12,152 nucleotides of DNA from Bacteroidota bacterium (GTDB taxonomy: Bacteria > Bacteroidota > Bacteroidia > Bacteroidales > Prolixibacteraceae): contig DAOVTY010000071.1 in assembly GCA_030632865.1 (NCBI GenBank), positions 1-12,152 on the forward strand, read 5' to 3'. The notes below the pieces were generated by a model. The model ran no database searches and was not told the origin of the DNA. It worked only from the letters and a program-made list of their open reading frames with translations. This document shows positions 1-6,006 of the stretch, in pieces. The translations under genes were made by a program, and so were the position numbers. Position 1 is the stretch's first letter, and every line of letters begins with the position of its first letter.

Positions 1-2
1 CT

Positions 3-1595
3 CAGGAAGACGATGGCTATTTATACACAATTCGCACAATAAAAGGCGACTCTGCTTTAACTGCCAGCGAAGGCAACGAGCGCTGGAAGGAGGTTCGAAT
101 GCACAGTCACGAATTATATAATGTCGGGCACATGTACGAAGCTGCCGTAGCACATTACAATGCAACTGGTAAAACTAATTTTTTAGATGTTGCGCTTAAA
201 AATGCAGAGTTAATTGCATCGGTTTACGGACCAGATAAAAGGCATGATGCACCCGGACATCAGGAAATTGAGATTGGGCTGGCAAAGCTTTATCGAACAA
301 CCGGGGAGCAAAAATATCTCGACCTTGCACAGTTTTTTCTCGATGAGCGAGGAAAATCGGGTATTCGAAATGACAGTAGCGAAAATCAGTGGGAAAATGG
401 CGCATATTGGCAAGATCATAAACCGGTTGTTGAACAAACCGAAGCTGTTGGACATGCAGTGCGCGCAGTTTATATGTACTCTGGAATGGCAGATGTTGCG
501 GCTTTAACCGGTAATCAGCAATATATTGATGCCATAGATTTAATTTGGGAAAATGTGGTTGGAAAGAAATTTTATATTACCGGTGGAATTGGTGCCAAAT
601 ATGAGGGCGAAGCTTTTGGCGAAAATTACCAATTACCTAATCGTGCATACAACGAAACCTGCGCAGCAATTGCAAATGTTTTTTGGAATCAGCGAATGTT
701 TTTAATGAAGGGCGAAAGTAAATATATCGATGTTTTGGAGCGCACGCTTTATAACGGAATGCTTTCCGGAATTTCGTTCGAAGGAAATACGTTTTTCTAT
801 CCCAATGTTTTGGAATTTGATGGCGAAGATAAATTTAACAGAGATGCACTGGAACGAAAACCATGGTTTAATTGTTCTTGCTGTCCGTCAAATATTTCGC
901 GATTTATTCCGGCAGTTCCAAACTATATTTATGCACAAACAGAAAAAGAAATTTATGCTAATCTTTTTATGGCTAACAAAACTAGTTTCAACATTAATAA
1001 AAAAGAAATTAATATTGTACAGGAGACAAAATATCCTTGGGAGGGAGATATTAAATTTAAAATTTCAGCAAAAACACCTGTTGATTTTACTTTTAAAATT
1101 AGGATTCCGGGATGGGCGCAAAATAAACCTGTCCCCAGTAATTTGTATTTTTATTTAAATGAGCAAGAAACTCCTGTTCGGCTTTTTATCAATAACAAAC
1201 CTGTCTCTTTTGTAACGGAAAACGGATATATTTCTATTCAGAAAAAATGGAATGATGGTGATGTTGTAGAACTTGTACTTCCGATGTCAGTTCGAAAAGT
1301 TATTCCTAATGATAACGTTAAGGAGATTGCAGGAGAAGTAGCAATTGAGCGGGGTCCCATCGTTTATTGCGCCGAGCAGGTTGATAATTCTGGTGGAGTA
1401 CTTAATTTGGCTATTTCGGCAGATACTAAATTTGTGCCCCATTATAATTCTAGTTTATTGGAGGGGGTTGTAACGCTAGAGTCGAAAGAGGGAATGAAAA
1501 TGGTTCCGTACTATTCGTGGAGTCATCGGGAATTAGGAGAAATGGCAGTTTGGTTCACTCGTGAAAAAGAAGGGAATAAAGATTTTTTTAAATAG
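3..1595 (+). CDS. Glycoside hydrolase family 127 (DUF1680), beta-L-arabinofuranosidase-like, 5' truncated
   Basis: Partial gene: the reading frame is open to the left edge. The first visible residues (QEDDGYLYT, then ERW and HELYNVGHMYEAAVAH) are typical internal GH127 sequence, so the ATG at 99 is not the start. About 530 residues are visible; family members are usually around 600-700, so the N-terminus and any signal peptide are missing. In Bifidobacterium HypBA1, the characterised GH127 enzyme, zinc is held by Glu338, Cys340, Cys417 and Cys418, with Cys417 as nucleophile and Glu322 as acid/base. The counterparts are visible here: GEAF (Glu codon 609-611), NETC (Glu 654-656, Cys 660-662) and CSCC (Cys 879-881 and 882-884). 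The active site therefore looks intact. The expected reaction is release of beta-L-arabinofuranose or a related sugar from plant glycans; family members with other sugar specificities exist, so the substrate is not certain. No clear terminator hairpin follows. Confidence 0.93.
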   Translation, partial: QEDDGYLYTIRTIKGDSALTASEGNERWKEVRMHSHELYNVGHMYEAAVAHYNATGKTNFLDVALKNAELIASVYGPDKRHDAPGHQEIEIGLAKLYRTTGEQKYLDLAQFFLDERGKSGIRNDSSENQWENGAYWQDHKPVVEQTEAVGHAVRAVYMYSGMADVAALTGNQQYIDAIDLIWENVVGKKFYITGGIGAKYEGEAFGENYQLPNRAYNETCAAIANVFWNQRMFLMKGESKYIDVLERTLYNGMLSGISFEGNTFFYPNVLEFDGEDKFNRDALERKPWFNCSCCPSNISRFIPAVPNYIYAQTEKEIYANLFMANKTSFNINKKEINIVQETKYPWEGDIKFKISAKTPVDFTFKIRIPGWAQNKPVPSNLYFYLNEQETPVRLFINNKPVSFVTENGYISIQKKWNDGDVVELVLPMSVRKVIPNDNVKEIAGEVAIERGPIVYCAEQVDNSGGVLNLAISADTKFVPHYNSSLLEGVVTLESKEGMKMVPYYSWSHRELGEMAVWFTREKEGNKDFFK

Positions 1596-1601
1596 TTTTT
1601 T

Positions 1602-1652
1602 TACCGTTTAAACAGGAATATAGTCCTTATAATTACTCACATAAACCGTTGG
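1602..1652 (+). promoter_or_regulatory. Triple 21-bp-phased direct repeat, putative LytTR operator of the two-component operon
   Basis: Three 9-bp elements start at 1602 (TACCGTTTA), 1623 (GTCCTTATA, weak, 5 of 9 matches to the first) and 1644 (AACCGTTGG), exactly 21 bp apart. LytTR-domain regulators such as AgrA and ComE bind direct repeats of about 9 bp separated by about 12 bp, with a consensus near [TA][AC][CA]GTTN[AG][TG]. The third copy, read one base on as ACCGTTGGT, fits that consensus. The array lies directly before the LytTR regulator gene and upstream of a TAnnTTTG box, where an activator site would be expected. It suggests autoregulation. The middle copy is poor, so this array is less convincing than the one after the kinase gene. 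Confidence 0.55.
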
Positions 1653-1684
1653 TTAAATTAAAAATTATTTTCTGATATAAATTA

Positions 1685-1692
1685 TATCTTTG
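1685..1692 (+). promoter_or_regulatory. Bacteroidota-type -7 box of the regulator/kinase operon
   Basis: TATCTTTG matches the Bacteroidota -7 consensus TAnnTTTG exactly. No good TTTG-like -33 element lies about 20 bp upstream; the phased repeats sit further up, which would fit an activator-dependent promoter. Only five bases separate the box from the ATG at 1698, so a transcript started here would have almost no leader. Confidence 0.5.
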
Positions 1693-1697
1693 TTAAT

Positions 1698-2492
1698 ATG
1701 AGAAGGTACAATGTAATAATTATTGATGATGAAATAAATTTACAGAGAACACTTGAAATTCTTATTCATCAAAATTGTCCTGAGCTCGATTTACGTGGCA
1801 AAGCAAATTCTGCCGAAGCCGGGCGAGAGCTTCTGCAAAATAATCAGGTTGATTTAATTTTTCTGGATATTTCGATGCCCAAAGAGAACGGATTCGATTT
1901 TATTGCTTCAATTCCTAAAGATAATTATTCGATTATTTTTACTACTGCTTACGAAGAGTACGCTTTAAAAGCAATAAAAGCAAACGCAATCGACTATCTT
2001 TTGAAACCAATAAATCCTATGGAGTTGCGAGATGCAGTTACAAAAGCTGTTTCTATTCTCGACTTAAAAAGAGAGAAGGAAGAGGTGCGAAAAATTTACA
2101 ACGAATCGTTAAATAACTTAACGCAACAAATACAAAGTGACAATAATCAAATAACCAAAATTACAGTTGCCGGAAAGTTGGAATACCGTATTATTGAGTT
2201 AAAAACGGTTAGGTTTTTTGAGGCAGATGGAAACTATACAATTATACATATATCAGGATTAGAGAAGGTTGTTTCAAGTAAGTCGCTGGGCGAATATGAT
2301 AATATTTTAGACTCCCCTTTATTTTTTAGAATTCATAAATCGACTATTATAAATTTGAATTTTATAAAGGGATTTTCAACGTATCAAGGGTATTTTGCAG
2401 TCTTAGATGACGATACAAAACTGTCAATTTCGAGACGGCGATATATTGAATTTCGAGATGCTGTTGGTGCATTCTCAAAATCTGTTGATTAG
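1698..2492 (+). CDS. LytTR-family response regulator
   Basis: This 264-residue protein is a cytoplasmic phosphorylation-controlled transcription regulator. Residues 1-120 form a CheY-like receiver: acidic pair D10/D11, phosphoacceptor D57 in FLDISMP, conserved T82/T83 in FTTAYEEYA, and K103 in LLKP. A charged linker at about 120-150 may be helical. Residues about 153-260 form a LytTR DNA-binding domain, recognisable from FFEADGNYTIIH, the FFRIHKSTIINLNFI block and the closing SISRRRYIEFRDA. The ATG at 1698 gives the standard receiver N-terminus (RRYNVIIIDDE), so the start is secure. The stop overlaps the GTG of the kinase gene by one base, so the two are almost certainly co-transcribed partners. 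Likely targets are the phased repeats at 1602-1652 and 5431-5481. The family (LytR/AlgR type) is secure; the regulon is inferred. Confidence 0.95.
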   Translation: MRRYNVIIIDDEINLQRTLEILIHQNCPELDLRGKANSAEAGRELLQNNQVDLIFLDISMPKENGFDFIASIPKDNYSIIFTTAYEEYALKAIKANAIDYLLKPINPMELRDAVTKAVSILDLKREKEEVRKIYNESLNNLTQQIQSDNNQITKITVAGKLEYRIIELKTVRFFEADGNYTIIHISGLEKVVSSKSLGEYDNILDSPLFFRIHKSTIINLNFIKGFSTYQGYFAVLDDDTKLSISRRRYIEFRDAVGAFSKSVD

Positions 2493-2494
2493 TG
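2490..2494 (+). other. TAGTG stop/start overlap coupling regulator and kinase
   Basis: The regulator's TAG and the kinase's GTG share one base. No Shine-Dalgarno sequence precedes the GTG. The GTG reading is supported because it begins a clean signal peptide (lysines followed by IIISLLFLMLL) directly. Termination-reinitiation by the same ribosomes is the simplest way to translate the kinase; this is inference. Confidence 0.7.
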
Positions 2495-5404
2495 AAAAAA
2501 TACTTCATTATAATATCTCTTTTATTTTTAATGCTCCTATCTACGGTAGCACAAAATCCGTTTATCACAAATTATACAATTGCTGATGGTTTGCCATCAA
2601 ACAATATATATTGCTCTTATCAAGATAAAAATGGTTTTATGTGGTTTGGTACTAGTGTTGGAGTTGTTCGGTTTGATGGAAGCAACTTTGTAAGTTACAC
2701 TAGAGAAGATGGTCTTAATGGGGATATTGTATTGCGAATGAAAGAAGATTTTAAGGGTAGATTATGGTTTTTTAATCGCAATGGTACTATTAATTTTTTT
2801 TATGAAAATACAATATTTAATGAGAAAAATGCTCCCTTTTTAAATGAGTTGAAAACTAATGTTTTTATTCATGATTTTTTTCAAGATAAAGATTCAACAT
2901 TATATTTTTACAATTCAGTAAGCGAAGTTTTTGTAGTAAAACAGAATGAATTTATTGATTATAGAGATTTTAGTTTGAATAATAGCAAGGACATTGGACT
3001 TTATAATTTTAATAAATCGGAGGATAATAAGTTTCTTTTATGGACTGCACCGGGGATTTACGAAATTGAAGAAATTGATGATGAATTGAAGTTGCATAAA
3101 AACCCATTTCGTTCTCAAAATGTTTGTCAAAAGAATGAAAATGAAAGTTATGTATTAGATCAATTCGGGTACTTACATTTATTTCGAGATTTAAAGATTT
3201 TTAAAAAGAATATTTTAAAATCAGAGACACAACTTATACAATCTATTATCGAAGATGAAGATGGATTTATGTGGATATCAACATTCGACAAAGGGGTTTA
3301 TTGTTATAAACAAGACAGTATTGTTTTACATCTCGACATTTCAAAAGCACAGAACCTTATACTTGATAAAGAGAATAATATTTGGATAGTTTCTAATGTT
3401 GATGGCATATATAAAATTAATCGAGATATTCTTAAATACAAGTTTCTTGGTAAAAATGAATTTAATGGTAAAGGAATTACCGATTTAGCAGCTTCCATCC
3501 AAGATGGAGTGTGGGCAACTAACGGAGAATCATTGTATTACATTCTCAACAATAAAAAATTTGAGAGTAGTATTAATATTGATGGAAACACAATTAATAA
3601 TATTTACCAATTTAAAAACAGTACAATTGTTTTAAGCGGGATAAATACAAAAATGTATATCATTAGTGATGTAGATGTAAATACAAAAAACAAAACGATA
3701 AATTATACTATAGTAGGAAGATTTAAGTTCAGAATAAATAAATTGGCAGTAAATTTAACTGAGAATCTTATCTATTCGTTTATTGTCGATAAGCTATTTC
3801 GTACTGAAATTGAAAACTCTTACGTAACAACTATTTTAAATTTAGACAGAGGCAGGATAAATAATATATTTTTTAATAGCGAGAATAAACTAATTGTAAA
3901 TGTTGCGAAGAATTATATCTTAACTGACTCAATTAAATTAGCTCCATTGTACCAGCCATTTAATGGGCAAATAGTATCTTCGCATCTAATATTAGATAAT
4001 GAAAATGAAATAATAAATGTGAGGAGAAATAAACTATATCTTTTAAATAATAAAAAATACTACGACTTAACAAGTCAGTTTATTCCTCAAATAGATTTTA
4101 GGATTAAGGATATGATTTATGAAGGCTCAACTCTGTTCTTTTTTACGAATAGAACTGTTTATTTTATTTCAAACCCTTTAAAAATATTATCAAATGAACC
4201 AATTGAATTAGATCGTTTAAATATTGAGTTTAACAATATTAACGACCTTTACTTTCAAGACAATACACTTTATGTAGCTTCTGATGATGGTATAACTTTT
4301 ATCCCATTAGATGAATGTATTAATGCAGAGGTTCAGCCCACAAAACCCTACTTTTATAAAATCTCACTCAATGAAGAAGAGTATGATTTATCATCGGGGA
4401 GTGTAGAATTTAAAAATAGGAAAAGATTAAGTATTGAATTTTCAAGTTTGAACTATTCATCAATACCCTCAAACTATTCGTACATGTTAGAAGGAGTTGA
4501 TGAAAGCTGGATAATTGGTAATGAAAAAAGAGTAGTTTACTTAAATCTTTCACCAGGTAATTACACCTTTAAATTAAAATCCCGGAAAAATAGAGAGGAG
4601 TATGGTAAAGTTATCGAAATGCCAATTATTGTGCATCCCACTATTATTCAACGACCAATAATGCAACTTTTGTTATTTATATTATTGCTATTCATTATAT
4701 TATTAATTGTTAGATACAGATATAATAGAAAGATAAAACAAAGAGATACAGAGCATTTGCTTATAACTTTAGAAAACAAAGCATTACAATCGATGATGAA
4801 CCCTCATTTTATTTTTAACGCTTTGGGTTCCATTCAAGGATTTTTGCTTCAAAACAGATCAACAGAAGCTGGTACTTATTTGTCTCAATTTGCCCGTTTA
4901 ATAAGGCAAAATATGAACTCGTTAAAAACAAGTTTTATTTGTGTTGATGATGAGGTTGAAAGACTTCGGAATTATATTGAGCTCGAAAAATTGAGAATGA
5001 ATGATAAGTTTAACTATCAAATTGAAGTTGAGGACCAACTTGATAGTTATGATATTTGTATTCCATCTATGATTGTTCAACCATTTGTTGAAAATGCAAT
5101 TTGGCATGGTATTTCGTCGATTGAAGGAGATGGATTTATTAAAATTATTTTTAGCTGTGTTGACGATAAAAGTATAGAGGTTTTAGTAGAAGATAATGGA
5201 ATTGGAATTAAAGATACAGAAACATTTTCTAAGTCGGGGCAAGGATTAAACATGGGAGTTGCTTTAACTAAAAAAAGGCTAAAATTAATTGGCGAAAGAC
5301 AAGGTGTAAATTCTGAAATTACAACAAAAAATATTTTTCCGGGAGCTACTCAAGCTGGAACTCAAGTAAAAATTATTGTGCCAATTGTTGATAGTACCAT
5401 GTAG
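2492..5404 (+). CDS. Periplasmic-propeller sensor histidine kinase, LytS/YehU class
   Basis: This 970-residue membrane sensor starts at GTG. Residues 1-20 are a signal peptide. Residues about 25-600 are a periplasmic region with Reg_prop-type beta-propeller blades. Good blades include DGLPSNNIY...DKNGFMWFGT, EDFKGRLWFF, EDEDGFMWIST and DKENNIWIV; later blades are strongly degenerate. A Y_Y_Y domain follows at about 640-705 (IEFSSLNYSS to SPGNYTFKLKSR), then one membrane span at about 724-745 (LLLFILLLFIILLIV). The cytoplasmic His_kinase domain has H772 in NPHFIFNAL, an N-box at QPFVENAIWHG (N868) and a G-box DNGIGI (901-906). Unlike hybrid HTCS sensors there is no receiver or AraC domain; the output is the LytTR regulator encoded just upstream. 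The ligand is unknown; in related Bacteroidota sensors it is often a glycan breakdown product. The gene looks visibly more AT-rich than the flanking enzyme genes (judged by eye). Confidence 0.93.
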   Translation: MKKYFIIISLLFLMLLSTVAQNPFITNYTIADGLPSNNIYCSYQDKNGFMWFGTSVGVVRFDGSNFVSYTREDGLNGDIVLRMKEDFKGRLWFFNRNGTINFFYENTIFNEKNAPFLNELKTNVFIHDFFQDKDSTLYFYNSVSEVFVVKQNEFIDYRDFSLNNSKDIGLYNFNKSEDNKFLLWTAPGIYEIEEIDDELKLHKNPFRSQNVCQKNENESYVLDQFGYLHLFRDLKIFKKNILKSETQLIQSIIEDEDGFMWISTFDKGVYCYKQDSIVLHLDISKAQNLILDKENNIWIVSNVDGIYKINRDILKYKFLGKNEFNGKGITDLAASIQDGVWATNGESLYYILNNKKFESSINIDGNTINNIYQFKNSTIVLSGINTKMYIISDVDVNTKNKTINYTIVGRFKFRINKLAVNLTENLIYSFIVDKLFRTEIENSYVTTILNLDRGRINNIFFNSENKLIVNVAKNYILTDSIKLAPLYQPFNGQIVSSHLILDNENEIINVRRNKLYLLNNKKYYDLTSQFIPQIDFRIKDMIYEGSTLFFFTNRTVYFISNPLKILSNEPIELDRLNIEFNNINDLYFQDNTLYVASDDGITFIPLDECINAEVQPTKPYFYKISLNEEEYDLSSGSVEFKNRKRLSIEFSSLNYSSIPSNYSYMLEGVDESWIIGNEKRVVYLNLSPGNYTFKLKSRKNREEYGKVIEMPIIVHPTIIQRPIMQLLLFILLLFIILLIVRYRYNRKIKQRDTEHLLITLENKALQSMMNPHFIFNALGSIQGFLLQNRSTEAGTYLSQFARLIRQNMNSLKTSFICVDDEVERLRNYIELEKLRMNDKFNYQIEVEDQLDSYDICIPSMIVQPFVENAIWHGISSIEGDGFIKIIFSCVDDKSIEVLVEDNGIGIKDTETFSKSGQGLNMGVALTKKRLKLIGERQGVNSEITTKNIFPGATQAGTQVKIIVPIVDSTM

Positions 5405-5430
5405 GTTAATCGAATTTGATAGTTTCTCGA

Positions 5431-5481
5431 AACCGCTTGGTAAATAAAGTATACCGTTTACATAAAAATTACTACCGTTTA
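5431..5481 (+). promoter_or_regulatory. Triple 21-bp-phased direct repeat, putative LytTR operator after the kinase gene
   Basis: Copies start at 5431 (AACCGCTTG), 5452 (TACCGTTTA) and 5473 (TACCGTTTA), exactly 21 bp apart. The second and third are identical to each other and to the first copy upstream of the regulator gene at 1602. Nine-base repeats with 12-base spacers match the known geometry of LytTR binding sites. The array begins 27 bases after the kinase stop codon and points toward the noncoding region, so its target is probably not a protein gene. Binding by the neighbouring regulator is inferred. Confidence 0.65.
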
Positions 5482-5514
5482 ATAGTTATGCCTAATAATT
5501 GAACTTTTTCTTTT

Positions 5515-5522
5515 TAGTATTG
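5515..5522 (+). promoter_or_regulatory. Putative -7 box downstream of the second operator
   Basis: TAGTATTG matches TAnnTTTG at all but one fixed position. It starts 42 bp after the start of the last operator repeat; the corresponding distance before the regulator gene is 41 bp. No proper -33 element is seen. On family spacing, transcription would start near 5527. Confidence 0.4.
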
Positions 5523-5554
5523 TAGTAGTAAAAAGTTCTTTTCTTATTTATATG

Positions 5555-5588
5555 TTTGGAATTTAAAAAACGGAAATAGTTATCTTTA
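5555..5588 (+). promoter_or_regulatory. Putative second promoter (TTTG / TATCTTTA)
   Basis: TTTG at 5555-5558 and TATCTTTA at 5581-5588 resemble the Bacteroidota -33 (TTTG) and -7 (TAnnTTTG, last base differs) elements, with a 22-bp gap that is slightly longer than usual. It could start a shorter version of the candidate RNA, independent of the phased repeats. AT-rich DNA yields such matches by chance fairly often. Confidence 0.3.
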
Positions 5589-5773
5589 CAGATAATAAAA
5601 ATATAATTCCCCAATTATTTGATTCCTAACGCCTGTGCATAACTTTCAAGTAATATTCAACTGATTGCTATTTACCAGAATTCATCCTCCTTGTAAAAAA
5701 TAGAAATTATAAATAGTAGTTAAAAAATTAACACACACACTGTACGGGTAACGGAAATTTCAGAGTCTTAAGG

Positions 5774-5804
5774 CCGGTTTCATTAATGGAACCGGTTTTT
5801 TTTT
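5774..5804 (+). terminator. Intrinsic terminator in the long intergenic region
   Basis: An 8-bp stem, CCGGTTTC (5774-5781) with GGAACCGG (5788-5795), contains one G-U pair. It has a 6-base loop and is followed at once by nine T. It would end the candidate RNA, or read-through from the kinase operon. Confidence 0.85.
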
Positions 5805-5837
5805 GTTAGTATATTTAATCTTCCCAAAAACCATTTT

Positions 5838-5866
5838 AACTTTTATCCATCTAAAAGTTTTTTTTT
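5838..5866 (+). terminator. Second, AU-rich hairpin terminator in tandem
   Basis: A perfect 8-bp stem, AACTTTTA (5838-5845) and TAAAAGTT (5852-5859), has a 6-base loop and a run of T through 5866. It is weak in GC. It probably backs up the stronger terminator 34 bases upstream and insulates the acyl-CoA ligase gene. Confidence 0.5.
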
Positions 5867-5915
5867 AAGCTCCATTCATTTAATTTTATAGTTGTGATGC
5901 ATAAACAATTATATT

Positions 5916-6002
5916 ATGAAACGAGCATGTAAAATCTCTTGCACACAGGAGAATCATTATAAGCGAGTTTCATATGATACTTATAAAAACAAGCAATTAT
6001 AA
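5916..6002 (+). CDS. Possible 28-codon upstream ORF before the acyl-CoA ligase gene
   Basis: This small ORF starts ATG AAA CGA and ends TAA at 6000-6002, four bases before the preferred ATG (6007) of the ligase. The predicted peptide is basic, with two cysteines and many Lys/Arg/Tyr, and has no hydrophobic segment. A weak TATAGTTG box at 5887-5894 could place a transcript start shortly before it. It might be a leader peptide coupled to ligase translation, or chance. It competes with the alternative ligase start at 5974, which it overlaps. Confidence 0.2.
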   Translation: MKRACKISCTQENHYKRVSYDTYKNKQL

Positions 6003-6006
6003 TCAT

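Larger units (their letters stand above)
5528..5804 (+). ncRNA. Candidate noncoding RNA controlled by the LytTR system
   Basis: The proposed transcript runs from just after the 5515 box to the terminator tract, about 280 nt. An alternative start near 5593, from the box at 5581, would give about 210 nt. Only trivial ORFs are present: the ATG at 5552 meets a stop after four codons, and the GTG near 5636 after nine. The segment ends in a stable terminator hairpin. Near the middle it has CCTCCTT (5686-5692), which resembles the 16S rRNA 3' end. I do not recognise it as any known RNA family. It could instead be a long attenuated leader of the acyl-CoA ligase gene. The 5' end is a guess. Confidence 0.35.
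5405..6006 (+). other. Long intergenic region with operator, promoters, candidate RNA and tandem terminators
   Basis: About 600 bases without a credible protein-coding gene. Reading left to right it holds a phased repeat array (5431-5481), two TAnnTTTG-like boxes (5515 and 5581), a stretch of very short ORFs only, a strong hairpin terminator (5774-5804), a weaker AU-rich hairpin terminator (5838-5866), and a possible 28-codon ORF (5916-6002) before the acyl-CoA ligase gene. An AGGAGA at 5947-5952 is not at a useful distance from any long ORF. The size and organisation suggest a separate short transcription unit rather than spacer DNA. Confidence 0.6.

Noticed and set aside
1606..1613. GTTTAAAC palindrome
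   Set aside because: An 8-bp AT-rich palindrome that partly overlaps the first phased repeat; it does not recur at the other operator, so it is probably incidental.
5671..5700. Perfect AAGGAGG followed by ATG on the minus strand
   Set aside because: The ORF stops after five codons and the spacing between AAGGAGG and ATG is zero, so it is not a translation start.
5974..6006. Upstream ATG (5974) as start of the acyl-CoA ligase
   Set aside because: Not excluded, but the extra 11 residues are not typical of the family and the 6007 ATG places the conserved N-terminal block at the usual distance.
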